DNA from: Geobacteraceae bacterium
GTDB taxonomy: Bacteria > Desulfobacterota > Desulfuromonadia > Geobacterales > Pseudopelobacteraceae
NCBI GenBank assembly: GCA_016720395.1
Contig: JADKKR010000003.1
Location: forward strand, 334,163 to 398,162
Direction of reading: 5' to 3'
DNA length: 64,000 nucleotides
In this document: positions 19,944 to 28,871 of the stretch, piece after piece
How positions within the stretch are numbered: the first letter of the stretch is position 1
Layout: each line of letters starts with the position of its first letter
The notes under the pieces: generated by a model
Told to the model about the DNA's origin: nothing
The model's input: the letters and a program-made list of their open reading frames with translations, nothing else
Database searches by the model: none
Position numbers and translations under genes: made by a program

Positions 19944-20489
19944 CTACAATCTCTCCCCGCCCTTTTCCCGGATTACTGCGCCGGGATCGAATCCCTGCTG
20001 CGCGGCACGCTGCAGAATTGCAGCATACAGGCCTTCATCCATGCTCGCAGTCCGGCTCAAAATCCAAAGATACTTGCGGCTGGGCGTCCCGACCACCGCG
20101 TATTCGTACTCCTTGCCCAGTTCAATGATCCAGTAGTCACCCCGGAACGGCCAGAAGAACGTGACTTTGAGTTGAGCATTACTGGACGTGTCGACAATCC
20201 AGGCACGACCCGTAACCTGCTCAAGACTGCCGTCCTTCTCATTACGGCAGGAATTGATAACACTGATCTCCCCGTCTTCCCGGAGTGCATAATCGGCGGT
20301 ACTTCCTGCACATCCCTTCTGGAAACGGTTCGGAAGGCGCGCAATCTCGTACCACCGGCCGAGATAGCGCTGCAGGTCCACCTTCTCGACGGTACGGAGC
20401 GGGGGAAGTCCCGGGGAGCCGGCATTGGCGAGAGTAAAGGCCCCGATCCCGAGAACGACGGTAATTACGAAGATGATTGTATTCTGCAT
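19944..20489 (-). CDS. blc: Lipocalin family protein (second copy)
   Basis: The 181-residue precursor has an N-terminal signal segment without a clear lipobox Cys (cleavage expected near ANAGS), unlike the copy at 5079. The lipocalin signature is RYLGRWYEIARLPNRFQKGC, and the YLWILSRT closing strand is present. It probably resides in the periplasm and binds fatty acyl or lipid degradation products. It is the last gene of a minus-strand run with PNPOx-like, DUF2177, DUF1295, DUF1475 and chalcone-isomerase-like genes, and it is followed at once by the P-type ATPase. Confidence 0.88.
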   Translation of the reverse strand: MQNTIIFVITVVLGIGAFTLANAGSPGLPPLRTVEKVDLQRYLGRWYEIARLPNRFQKGCAGSTADYALREDGEISVINSCRNEKDGSLEQVTGRAWIVDTSSNAQLKVTFFWPFRGDYWIIELGKEYEYAVVGTPSRKYLWILSRTASMDEGLYAAILQRAAQQGFDPGAVIREKGGERL

Positions 20490-20508
20490 ATCGGCACGAT
20501 CCTTTCGG

Positions 20509-20880
20509 TCAGATCAGTGGTCGGAGTTCCGTGACCCGGAACCAGGCGGCGTGAGTGACGGCCGCGCCGGCACCCGGTCCGACGATCTCATCGGTGTTTG
20601 CCTTGATGCTCGCCAGCAGTTCACCATCCTCCTCGGTCCTGATCAGCTCAAGCGCCAGGCGCACGCCACTGAAGCCGGGGCCGCTGGTTTTAAAGAGGAA
20701 GGCGGCGTGCCGGTTGCGGGTCAGGTTCTGATAGGTGCGCTTGTCGGTCATGCCCCAGACCAGTGTGGTTTCATCGATGACGTGCGGCCGGGCATAGACG
20801 GCGCTGTTGACTTTGCCGTCCGAAGAGGATGTGGATATGACACCCAGTCCGGGTTGAGTAAACAGTTCGGCAAGATTCAT
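20509..20880 (-). CDS. Pyridoxamine 5'-phosphate oxidase-like flavin-binding protein
   Basis: The 123-residue protein has the split-barrel pattern of the PNPOx-like superfamily (GVISTSSSDGKVNSAVYARP, TLVWGMTDKRTYQNLTRNRHAAFLF, ALELIRTEEDGE). Proteins of this size are usually FMN- or F420-binding, or haem-binding, and are rarely true PdxH. No signal peptide is present. It sits 19 nt upstream of the lipocalin gene in the lipid-associated operon. Confidence 0.8.
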   Translation of the reverse strand: MNLAELFTQPGLGVISTSSSDGKVNSAVYARPHVIDETTLVWGMTDKRTYQNLTRNRHAAFLFKTSGPGFSGVRLALELIRTEEDGELLASIKANTDEIVGPGAGAAVTHAAWFRVTELRPLI

Positions 20881-20910
20881 GGTTGCAGCTCCTTTTGATT
20901 ATTATTGTGT

Positions 20911-21327
20911 TTACTGCAGCCACTGTGATGCCAGCGCGGCAAAAAAGTTTGTTACCGCGCAGAGGAAACAGCCCCAGCAGATATCGATCCAGACCATCCT
21001 CACCGGCCAGCGCTCCAGGGTGGACATGTTGGTCATGTCATAGACCCCGTAGACGACCAGGCCGAACAGAGCACCCCACGCCAGCGAAGTTACCGTCAGG
21101 TGTTCCGGATCAACCCTCGGAAGGGCGAACAGCACGATCCCCAGCGGCAGCAGCAGGTAAACAATCGCGGCAGCCCAGTAGACCGGGATGATGGTGGTAC
21201 CCCGGACCCGGGCGTAGGGGCCGAGCTCTTTGATATAAAAACCCTGCATCAGCCTGGCCAGCCAGATGTAATCAAGCAGCAGGGTGAACGGCAGACAGAG
21301 CAGGTAGACCTTGAAGGTGTGCAGCAT
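20911..21327 (-). CDS. DUF2177 membrane protein
   Basis: The 138-residue protein has four hydrophobic helices and the DUF2177 pattern (LLLDYIWL near the N-terminus, GALFGLVVYGVYDMTNMSTL in helix 3, WIDICWGCFLCA in helix 4). The biochemical role is unknown. The acidic D within helix 1 and the YDMTN motif are the conserved polar elements. It overlaps none of its neighbours but is only 1 nt from the DUF1295 gene, so one transcript is likely. Confidence 0.85.
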   Translation of the reverse strand: MLHTFKVYLLCLPFTLLLDYIWLARLMQGFYIKELGPYARVRGTTIIPVYWAAAIVYLLLPLGIVLFALPRVDPEHLTVTSLAWGALFGLVVYGVYDMTNMSTLERWPVRMVWIDICWGCFLCAVTNFFAALASQWLQ

Positions 21328-21328
21328 G

Positions 21329-22105
21329 TCAGGCTCCTCTTTTGGGTGGCAGCGGGAAAAAGGGGCTGGTGTGGCGCTTGTATTCCTGGAAATCGGCGCG
21401 ATCCTCGTACGGTTTTTCCAGCATGGGGATGCCGGATACCTTCAGAATCAGGAACGTAATGGTCAACGGGCCGATGATCGTCAGCCAGCTCCCCGGCAGT
21501 GCCAGGGTCATCAGCCAGATCCCCCACCAGAGGGTTACTTCGCCGAAGTAGTTGGGGTGCCGGGTGTAGCGCCAGAGGCCAGAGGTCATCAGCCTTCCCT
21601 TATTGCCCGGGTCGCGGATGAATTTCAGCAGTTGCCAGTCACCGATCGTCTCGAAACAGAAACCGTACAGCCAGATCGCCAGCCCGAGCAGGTCCAGCCA
21701 CCCCAGTGGCCTGGAAGCTGCTGTGTTGACAAAGACGATCGGCACGGCCACCAGCAGCAGTAAAACCCCCTGCAGCATGAATACCTGCAGGAAGGAGCGC
21801 ATTACGAACCACTTACCCCACTCCTCACGCCATTTCAGGTACCGCGGGTCTTCGCCGCGGCCGCGGTTGCGGCTGTGGATGTGCAGGGCCAGACGTACCC
21901 CCCAGGTCAGCACCAGCCCGGAGACCAACAGCCCACGGGCGGAGAAGACCCCGCCGCTGATCAGCGACACGATTGCAACCAGGATGAAACCCAGCCCCCA
22001 GGCTACATCGGCGATGTCATTTCGCCCCCGGATCTGGGCTGCGATGAACCAGCCGGTCATGTAGAGCAGTACCGCACCGCCGCATATCAGGAACACCCGT
22101 ATCAT
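21329..22105 (-). CDS. DUF1295 / steroid 5-alpha-reductase-like membrane protein
   Basis: The 258-residue protein has about six helices and the C-terminal signature of the isoprenylcysteine methyltransferase/5-alpha-reductase fold (TSGLWRYTRHPNYFGEVTLWWG). Family members reduce or methylate lipid-like substrates in the membrane with NADPH or SAM. In this operon it is a candidate modifier of fatty acyl or isoprenoid chains. It overlaps DUF1475 by 4 bases. Confidence 0.85.
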   Translation of the reverse strand: MIRVFLICGGAVLLYMTGWFIAAQIRGRNDIADVAWGLGFILVAIVSLISGGVFSARGLLVSGLVLTWGVRLALHIHSRNRGRGEDPRYLKWREEWGKWFVMRSFLQVFMLQGVLLLLVAVPIVFVNTAASRPLGWLDLLGLAIWLYGFCFETIGDWQLLKFIRDPGNKGRLMTSGLWRYTRHPNYFGEVTLWWGIWLMTLALPGSWLTIIGPLTITFLILKVSGIPMLEKPYEDRADFQEYKRHTSPFFPLPPKRGA

Positions 22106-22446
22106 GACCGCTGACCTTTGTTGCGCAGGAGCAGCGTTTCAATGCCTTCACCCGGTTGCAACCGGCGCAGCTGCAGCAGCACATAACCGGCCATGGCAAA
22201 GTTGCCCAGGGCCATGATCAGGACGAGCCAGAGGGCACCCTTTGCTGCTGATTGTTCGCGCCAGGCAACCCAGAGCCAGAAGAACAGGAAGCCGAAGTAG
22301 GCATCGGCCAGGGTGGCCCGGAACCAGAGATCCGGCCAGAGCAGCCGGGTAGCGGTCAGGACATCCTGGTGAAGCGAGGCGCTGACCGTCACATACAGCA
22401 TAACGGAGAGCACGCCCAGGCAGACGATGGTCAGGAAGGTTTTCAT
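22102..22446 (-). CDS. DUF1475 small membrane protein
   Basis: The 114-residue protein has three hydrophobic helices (CLGVLSVMLYVTV, AYFGFLFFWLWVAW, ALWLVLIMALGNFAMAGYVLL) and a basic tail, matching DUF1475. It has no catalytic motif. The start follows the chalcone-isomerase-like stop by 1 nt and the stop overlaps DUF1295, so it is translationally linked within the lipid operon. Confidence 0.8.
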   Translation of the reverse strand: MKTFLTIVCLGVLSVMLYVTVSASLHQDVLTATRLLWPDLWFRATLADAYFGFLFFWLWVAWREQSAAKGALWLVLIMALGNFAMAGYVLLQLRRLQPGEGIETLLLRNKGQRS

Positions 22447-22447
22447 C

Positions 22448-23032
22448 TCATCGTCCTTTCAGCAGGTCACGCTTCAACCCTTCGTCGATCGAATCCCGCC
22501 CCAGCCAGATGCCGAAATAGGCGGCGGCGAAGTCGGCACCTTCGATGACCGTCAGCGGAGTGCCGTTCAGTGCCAATTCCGTGCCCCGGCCGGGCAGATA
22601 GGTCAAGGCATAGCGGTCGCCCGGTTTCACATCCTTATAGATGGCGTTGATCCGGTCGATACGGCTGCGCAGTTTCGCCAGTTCGGCCGGTGTCTGGTTG
22701 AGTTTCAGGGTCGGTTCGGCTCCTTTGCCGAAATCAGGCCCCTTGATCGACACCAGATAGTTGATCTCCAGTCGTTTGGGGACATCAGACAGGACCGCCT
22801 CCGGCTTGACCCCTTCGGGCAGGTACAGCGCCGCCACATAGGCCTTGATGAATTTGAGGTAGCGCAGCAGGGCCGCATTGCGCAGCGGCACCGGAGTGCC
22901 GCCGATGGTGACGCTGTCCGCAAAGGTAACGTTTTCAACGGTCAGGGCCCGGGCGGTCAGGGGCACCAGTGTGAGTGCCAGCAGGAGTGAGGTTGTGCAG
23001 ATGCAGCGTCGGGATGTTACACGAGAGAACAT
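22448..23032 (-). CDS. Chalcone isomerase-like secreted protein
   Basis: The 194-residue precursor has a signal peptide (LLLALTLVPLTARAL). Its body matches the bacterial chalcone-isomerase-like family (FADSVTIGGTPVPLRNAALLRY, YVAALYLPEGVKPEAVL, FAAAYFGIWLGRDSIDEGLKRDLL). Plant relatives of this fold bind fatty acids, so a lipid-binding periplasmic role fits. The ATG at 23032 is fixed by AGGAGG. It is the first gene of the minus-strand operon, with a promoter just upstream. Confidence 0.87.
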   Translation of the reverse strand: MFSRVTSRRCICTTSLLLALTLVPLTARALTVENVTFADSVTIGGTPVPLRNAALLRYLKFIKAYVAALYLPEGVKPEAVLSDVPKRLEINYLVSIKGPDFGKGAEPTLKLNQTPAELAKLRSRIDRINAIYKDVKPGDRYALTYLPGRGTELALNGTPLTVIEGADFAAAYFGIWLGRDSIDEGLKRDLLKGR

Positions 23033-23060
23033 GGCGCCTCCTCTGTAAAATTTCATGACA

Positions 23061-23088
23061 ATATTATCAGACTACGCTATAAATTCAA
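23061..23088 (-). promoter_or_regulatory. Predicted promoter of the chalcone-isomerase/lipocalin operon
   Basis: On the minus strand TTGAAT (-35) and TAATAT (-10) are separated by 16 nt, ending about 28 nt before the start at 23032. Confidence 0.5.
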
Positions 23089-23232
23089 CTATAGCCAGAT
23101 GGATTCTGTGCCTGTTTTCTCATGTAATTACCATCTTACGACAGCAGTCCCGGGCAGGCCCGATTGAAACAGTCAAAAATCTATATAGTTATATGAAGTC
23201 TGGATCCGACATGACCGGCTGGAAGGGGAACT

Positions 23233-23688
23233 ATGATTGTACCAACGAGGAGAAGCGTAATTATGACACTCGGCTTGCTGGGGCTATTCGGGTGTGCAGG
23301 TGAACGCCCGGCCAATCTTGGAGATCGGGGGGGCATGCTGACCGCCTGCCCATCGTCGCCCAACTGCATATCCAGTCAGGCGGATGATGAAAAGCACCGC
23401 ATTGCACCGCTGGCTTTCGGCGGCGATCCGGACAGGGCTTTTGCGCGGCTGAAACAGGTCCTCGGAAAACGCGGCGACACGGTAATCATCGACGAGCAGA
23501 TTGGCTACCTGCGGGCGGAACTGCGTACGCTTCTGTTTGTGGATGATGCTGAATTCCTGCTGGACCGCTCCCGTAACGTCATCCAGGTCCGTTCAGCCTC
23601 CCGCCTCGGTTATTCGGACCTGGGCAAGAACCGCAGCCGGATGGAGGAGATTCGCAGCCAGTTCCCGCCATCGGAGGGAAACCAATGA
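23233..23688 (+). CDS. DUF1499 lipoprotein
   Basis: The 151-residue precursor has a lipoprotein signal (LGLLGLFGC, Cys ~21). The DUF1499 body begins at LTACPSSPNCISSQ, and ends in NVIQVRSASRLGYSDLGKNRSRME, the family's most conserved segment. The function is unknown. It is divergent from the lipid operon and overlaps the next CFA-synthase-like gene by 4 bases, so it belongs to the same functional neighbourhood. Confidence 0.87.
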   Translation: MIVPTRRSVIMTLGLLGLFGCAGERPANLGDRGGMLTACPSSPNCISSQADDEKHRIAPLAFGGDPDRAFARLKQVLGKRGDTVIIDEQIGYLRAELRTLLFVDDAEFLLDRSRNVIQVRSASRLGYSDLGKNRSRMEEIRSQFPPSEGNQ

Positions 23689-24719
23689 GTGTGATGATAG
23701 ATCTGATGGAAAGAGGTCTGCTCCCGGATGCGCTTATCCGGAGGGGTATCAGACGTCTGCTGCAGCGGCGGCTGCGGGATGAGTCCCATGGCGATATCGA
23801 GGTTGAGCGCCAGCGGCAGCGTGAGTTCTTTGCACAGCTGCGGATCAGTCCACTGGCGGTCGAGACTGTGGCCGCCAACGAACAGCACTACGAGCTGCCA
23901 CCCGAGTTCTTCTCCCAGGTGCTGGGGCCGCGCCGCAAGTACAGCAGCTGCCTGTACCCGATCGGTGTGACCGGCATCGCCGCCGCCGAAGAGGCCATGC
24001 TGGCCGAGACCTGCCGCCGGGCCGGGTTGGTCGACGGCATGGAGATTCTGGAACTTGGCTGTGGCTGGGGGTCGCTGACGCTCTGGATGGCCGAGCAGTT
24101 CCCGCATGCCCGCATAACGGCGGTATCGAATTCTGCCCCGCAACGCGAGTACATAGAATCTGTCTGCCGTGAAAAAGGCTTCGGCAATGTGCGGATTGTT
24201 ACCGCCGATATGAACACGTTCTCCATCGACGGGTCATTCGACCGCATCGTCTCGGTGGAGATGTTCGAACATATGCGCAATTATGCGGAGCTGCTGCGAC
24301 GCATCTCCGGCTGGCTCAAGGATGACGGCCGTCTGTTCGTTCACATCTTCTGCCATCGTGAACTGGCCTATTTCTTCGAGACCGATGGTGAAGATAACTG
24401 GATGGGGCGCTATTTTTTCACCGGCGGGATTATGCCCTCCGACCACCTGCTGTTCTACTTCAACGACCATCTGCTGGTTGAGGATCACTGGCGGGTCAAC
24501 GGTCGCCACTACCAGCAGACCTGCGAGGACTGGCTCAGGCTTCAGGATGGGCGTCGGGAACAGATCATGCCGATTCTTCAGGAGGTCTACGGTGATGAGG
24601 CCGAGCTCTGGTTCCAGCGCTGGCGTGTGTTCTTCATGGCCTGCGCCGAGCTTTTCGGGTACAATAACGGTAATGAATGGTTCGTCGGGCACTATCTGCT
24701 CAGAAAAACCTCATGCTGA
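23685..24719 (+). CDS. CFA-synthase-like SAM methyltransferase (second copy)
   Basis: The 344-residue protein has the methyltransferase half of the CFA-synthase family: YSSCLYPIG preceding the domain, ILELGCGWGSLTLWMA as the SAM loop, SVEMFEHMRNY, and FVHIFCHRE. Compared with the 430-residue copy at 5615 it lacks most of the N-terminal domain, a form common in eukaryote-like and Coclaurine-methyltransferase-like members. It probably methylates an unsaturated lipid. Two different CFA-like enzymes in 20 kb suggest different substrates or sequential steps. Confidence 0.85.
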   Translation: MSVMIDLMERGLLPDALIRRGIRRLLQRRLRDESHGDIEVERQRQREFFAQLRISPLAVETVAANEQHYELPPEFFSQVLGPRRKYSSCLYPIGVTGIAAAEEAMLAETCRRAGLVDGMEILELGCGWGSLTLWMAEQFPHARITAVSNSAPQREYIESVCREKGFGNVRIVTADMNTFSIDGSFDRIVSVEMFEHMRNYAELLRRISGWLKDDGRLFVHIFCHRELAYFFETDGEDNWMGRYFFTGGIMPSDHLLFYFNDHLLVEDHWRVNGRHYQQTCEDWLRLQDGRREQIMPILQEVYGDEAELWFQRWRVFFMACAELFGYNNGNEWFVGHYLLRKTSC

Positions 24720-24749
24720 CCCCGTTACCCGATCCAGAAGGAGTCTACC

Positions 24750-25577
24750 ATGCTTGAGTTCATCATCAATAGCGACAGCTGCACCCGCTGCGGCGAATGT
24801 GTGGCTGACTGCCCAGCCCGGATTATCACCATGGATGAAGGGGTGCCGACCATTGCCGCGGACAAGGAGGCATCTTGCTACCGCTGCCAGCACTGTCTCA
24901 TGATCTGCCCTACCGGTGCTGTCTCGATTCTGGGGCTCAAACCATCCGGCAGTCGCCCCCTGGCCGGAGGATATCCCGATCCGGACAAGCTGGAAATCCT
25001 TATCAAGGGGCGCCGTTCGGTGCGGCGCTATAAGCAGGAAAATCTGGAACCGGATCTGCTTCAGCGGCTGCTGGATGTGGCCTGGCATGCACCAACCGGA
25101 ATGAACTCCCGTGATGTGCTCTTCACGCTGGTGGATGACCGCGGGAAGCTGTCCCGGCTGCGTGACGAGGTCATGGCGGGACTCGGCCGTCTGGTGCGGG
25201 AGGAGAGGCTGCCGGAGGGGAAGGAGTTCTTCGCCGATTTCGTTCGAGTATGGGAAGAAAAGGGGATCGATATCCTCTTCCGTGGGGCGCCCCATCTGTT
25301 GATCGCCTCGGCGCCGCGCCAGGGGGCTTGTCCGGTGCCGGACTGTCTGATCGCTTTGTCGTATTTCGAACTTTTCGCCCAGAGTCTGGGCGTCGGCACG
25401 GTGTGGAACGGCCTGTGTAAATGGGCCATCTGCGATCTTCTGCCCGAGACCCGCCAGCGCCTCGGCATACCGGAGGAACATGTGATCGGCTACGTCATGT
25501 CCTTTGGCAGACCGGCGCTCCGTTTTCAGCGCACGGTCCAGCACGGGCCGGCAGCGGTCAACAGGGTCGCGATCTGA
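24750..25577 (+). CDS. Ferredoxin-nitroreductase fusion
   Basis: The 275-residue protein has an N-terminal 2x[4Fe-4S] ferredoxin domain (CTRCGECVADCP and CYRCQHCLMICP, residues ~11-60). An FMN nitroreductase domain follows, starting at GRRSVRRYKQE and ending in VIGYVMSFGRPALRF. Such fusions deliver electrons from clusters to FMN, to reduce nitroaromatics, flavins or quinone-like acceptors. GGAG is well placed before 24750. It is 30 nt after the CFA-like gene and convergent with the thioredoxin gene. Confidence 0.92.
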   Translation: MLEFIINSDSCTRCGECVADCPARIITMDEGVPTIAADKEASCYRCQHCLMICPTGAVSILGLKPSGSRPLAGGYPDPDKLEILIKGRRSVRRYKQENLEPDLLQRLLDVAWHAPTGMNSRDVLFTLVDDRGKLSRLRDEVMAGLGRLVREERLPEGKEFFADFVRVWEEKGIDILFRGAPHLLIASAPRQGACPVPDCLIALSYFELFAQSLGVGTVWNGLCKWAICDLLPETRQRLGIPEEHVIGYVMSFGRPALRFQRTVQHGPAAVNRVAI

Positions 25578-25623
25578 CGGTTGGTGTAACCGCAGGGAGA
25601 AGGGGGACGACAGCTTCACCCTT

Positions 25624-26067
25624 TCACGTTTTCTGGTGGCTTCGGAACCAGGCCAGTACGGTATCGGAGGTCTGTGCTCCGGGAAGCTGGTCGATGACCC
25701 GGCCGCACTGTAGTAGCATGATGACCGGTATGCCGCTGACACCGAAGCGCGATGCCAGGGCCGGGTTCTCTTGGGTATTGACCTGGACAACGGCTGCCGT
25801 GCCGGCCAGTTTTTCAGCTGCTGTTCGCACCGCCGGTGCGAATGAGATGCAGTGCGGTCACCAGGGCGCCCAGAACTCGGCCAGCACCGGTCCATGGTAA
25901 TCGCCGATAAAGCTGTCGAAGCTGCCGCCGCTCAGTTGCTGCGGCTTATGGTACATCGGCGGCAACGGGGCATGACAGCTGCCGCACCATCCGTGTTTTC
26001 CTTCCATCTGTGCCGGAATGCGGTTGCCGGTGCCGCAGGACGGGCAGGTGACGATATAGGTAGTCAT
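25624..26067 (-). CDS. trxC: TrxC-like thioredoxin with in-frame UGA (putative selenoprotein, active site U-P-H-C)
   Basis: Read through the UGA at 25858-25860, this is a complete 147-residue thioredoxin 2. An N-terminal zinc ribbon (CPSC, CGSC; residues 8-29) is followed by FWAPW-U-PHC-ISFAP with Sec at residue 70, then VQVNTQENPALASRFGV and the cis-Pro loop GIPVIMLL. E. coli TrxC has WAPWCGPC at the same place, so UGA replaces the nucleophilic Cys. The start at 26067 has GGAG spaced 7 nt. A perfect 8-bp hairpin lies 15 nt past the UGA. The second pair of active-site residues (P-H) matches DsbA rather than thioredoxin. Ordinary calling splits it into two fragments. Confidence 0.9.
25824..25842 (-). 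promoter_or_regulatory. Bacterial SECIS hairpin for the selenocysteine thioredoxin
   Basis: TTCGCACC and GGTGCGAA form a perfect 8-bp stem with a GGC loop. The loop begins 23 nt after the UGA and starts with G, within the published spacing rules for bacterial SECIS elements as I recall them (16-37 nt). Confidence 0.75.
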
Positions 26068-26227
26068 GGCCTGTCTCCTTTTATTCAAACATAGTCCTGT
26101 TTTCGACGCTGTCAAGGTTCATTCCCATGTGCGTCTCCATCTTATTAAATTCAGAAAATGAGCTATACTTGAAAAACTGAAACAGCGCATCCGAAAGAAA
26201 ATGTCACAATCTGCACGGGAGGCTGCA

Positions 26228-26698
26228 ATGATCGACTTCACTGTCAATGGCAAGGAACAGCGGGTGGATGTCACCCCGGAGACACCGCTGCTGTGGGTGC
26301 TGCGGGAAAAGCTGGGGCTTACCGGAACCAAGTTCGGCTGCGGCGAGGGGTTGTGCGGCGCCTGCACGGTGCATATCGACGGTCTCCCTCAGCGTTCCTG
26401 CATCACACCCGTAGGGGACGTGCAGGGTAAGCGGGTGCTTACCATTGAGGGCCTCCCGGAAAACCATCCGGTCAAGAGGGCCTGGCTGGATCAGGAGGTT
26501 TCCCAGTGCGGCTACTGTCAGCCGGGGCAGATCATGACCGCCGTGGCCCTGCTGGAGAAGAAACCCAGGCCGACTGATGCCGATATCGACAGCGCCATGA
26601 GCGGCAACCTCTGCCGCTGCGGCACCTATGGCCGCATTCGTCGTGCGATCCATATTGCCGGTGGAAAACCTGTGCCGAAGGGAGGGAAGAAGTCATGA
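26228..26698 (+). CDS. iorA: Molybdenum hydroxylase [2Fe-2S] subunit (IorA type)
   Basis: The 156-residue protein has the plant-type ferredoxin cluster motif ([16 protein letters not shown]...C, residues ~38-60) and the second all-helical cluster domain ([11 protein letters not shown] and [10 protein letters not shown]). This is the small subunit of isoquinoline 1-oxidoreductase/aldehyde-oxidase-like enzymes. The ATG at 26228 has GGGAGG 6 nt upstream. It overlaps iorB by 4 bases and is followed by xdhC and mocA-like maturation genes. Confidence 0.92.
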   Translation: MIDFTVNGKEQRVDVTPETPLLWVLREKLGLTGTKFGCGEGLCGACTVHIDGLPQRSCITPVGDVQGKRVLTIEGLPENHPVKRAWLDQEVSQCGYCQPGQIMTAVALLEKKPRPTDADIDSAMSGNLCRCGTYGRIRRAIHIAGGKPVPKGGKKS

Positions 26699-28867
26699 GC
26701 AAGGGGTCTACCTTGAGCCGGAGGCAGTTTATTAAGACCAGCGCCCTGGCCGGAGGCGGGCTGCTGCTGGCCTGCCACCTCCCGTTCGGCGCTCGCGACG
26801 CGCTTGCGGCCGGCAAGACGGTCTTTGCCCCCAATGCCTTTCTGCGCATCGGGACGGATGAATCCGTGACGGTCATCGTCAACAAGTCCGAAATGGGGCA
26901 GGGGGTCTACACCTCGCTCCCCATGCTGATCGCCGAGGAGTTGTGCTGCGACTGGAAGCGGGTCACCTTTCAGGCCTCGCCGGTGGCCGCTGAGTATAAC
27001 CATGCCCAGTTCGGCCCGATCATGGTCACCGGTGGCAGTACCAGCGTGCGTTCCGAGTGGGAGCGGTTGTCACTGGCCGGGGCTGCGGCCCGCGAGATGC
27101 TGATCGCTGCAGCGGCAGGGCAGTGGAAGGTCGGCCCGGCCGCCTGTCGGGCAGAGAACGGCATCGTGCATGGACCGGGCGACAGACAGCTCAGCTTCGG
27201 TCAATTGGCTGCACAGGCCGCCAGGCTGCCGGTGCCGAAGGCGCCAACGCTCAAATCCGGCGCGAAAAAACTGCTTGGCAAGCCGCTTCATCGACTGGAC
27301 AGCCCGGCCAAGATCAACGGTACGGCAATCTTCGGCATCGACGTTGCCGTTCCCGGCATGCTGACCGTCGTTATCGCCCGGCCGCCGGTCTTTGGCGGCA
27401 AGGTTAAAAGCTTCGACGCCACAAAGGCCAGGGCCGTTCCCGGGGTGTACTCAATAGTTGAGATAGATGCGGGCGTGGCGGTGGTGGCCGACGGCTTCTG
27501 GCCGGCATTGAAGGGGCGCGAGCTGTTGGAGATCGTCTGGGACGAGGGTGCCGGAGCCCGTGTCTCGACGCCTGCCATGCGCGAGGAGTATGCCGGTCTG
27601 GCTGCGACACCCGGCCTGGTGGCCCGCAGGGATGGCGATGCTGTGGCAGTGCTGGCCAAGGCCGGCAAGCGTTACGAGGTCGAATACGAGGTGCCCTACC
27701 TGGCCCATGCACCCATGGAACCGCTCAACTGCTTCGTGGATTTGAAAAGCGACAGCTGCCTGATCCGCACCGGCAGCCAGTTCCAGACCGTCGACCGCAA
27801 TGCCGCGGCGCGGGTGGCCGGACTCAAGCCGGAACAGGTCACCCTGGAGACCACCTTCCTGGGGGGCGGTTTCGGCCGGCGGGCCTGTACCGGTTCTGAT
27901 TACGTGGTCGAAGCGGTGCAGGTGGCCATGAAGGTAAAACAGCCGATCAAGGTGATCCGCACCCGCGAGGACGACATGCGGGCCGGTTACTACCGCCCCA
28001 TGTGGTACGACCGGCTGGCGGCCTGCCTGGACGGGAAGGGTATGCCGCTGGCCTGGCAGCATCGCATCGTGGGGCAGTCGATTGTCGCCGGCACCTCCTT
28101 CGAGTCGGCCATGGTCAAGGACGGCATTGACGACACTTCGGTGGAGGGGGCGGCCAATACCCCCTATGCCATCCCCAATCTACAGGTGGAGCTGCACAGC
28201 CCCAGGAACGCCGTGCCGGTGCTCTGGTGGCGCTCGGTGGGGCATTCCCCATACGGCCTTCGTAATGGAGAGCTTTCTGGACGAACTGGCCCACCAGGCC
28301 GGCAAGGACCCGTACCTGTACCGCCGCATGCTACTGGCCAAACATCCCCGTATTCTCAAGGTGCTGGAGACCGTTGTCCAAAAAGCCGGCTGGGGTACAC
28401 CCCTGCCCAAGGGATGGGGACGGGGCATCGCCGTGCATGAATCCTTCGGCAGCTTCATCGCCCAGGTGGCCGAGGTGTCAGTGGATAACAAGGGAGTGCT
28501 GAAGGTACACCGGGTGGTCTGCGCCGTTGACTGCGGAAAGATTGTCAATCCGGACACGATCAGGGCCCAGATGGAATCGGGCATTACCTTCGGCCTCTCG
28601 GCTGCCCTTTACGGCGCCATAACCCTCAAGGACGGCCGGGTGGAGCAGGGCAACTTCCATGACTACCAGCTGGTGCGCATGCAGGACATGCCAGCGGTGG
28701 AGGTCCATATCATCGACAGCGGCGAGCCGCCGGGCGGCGTGGGAGAACCGGGTGTGCCCCCCATCGCCCCGGCGGTGGCCAATGCCCTGTTTGCGGCCTG
28801 TGGCGCGCGGGTGCGCTCACTGCCCATGACGGCCGATAAAATCAAGGCTGCATTGAAAAAGGGGTGA
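26695..28867 (+). pseudogene. iorB: Molybdenum hydroxylase large subunit (IorB type), frameshifted
   Basis: The first frame (26695-28440) encodes a twin-arginine signal (SRRQFIKTSALAGGGLL) and the molybdopterin-binding core ([22 protein letters not shown]), and follows the family to WWRSVGHS. It then leaves it. The family sequence resumes one frame over ([16 protein letters not shown]) and runs to 28867 with [11 protein letters not shown] and [13 protein letters not shown]. The break is at CCCC 28247-28250, where removing one C restores G-H-S-H-T-A-F. The joined product would be about 724 residues, a normal length. A sequencing error in a C run is possible. Otherwise the enzyme is inactive. 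It would oxidise N-heterocycles or aldehydes in the periplasm. Confidence 0.88.
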
Positions 28868-28871
28868 CGGA

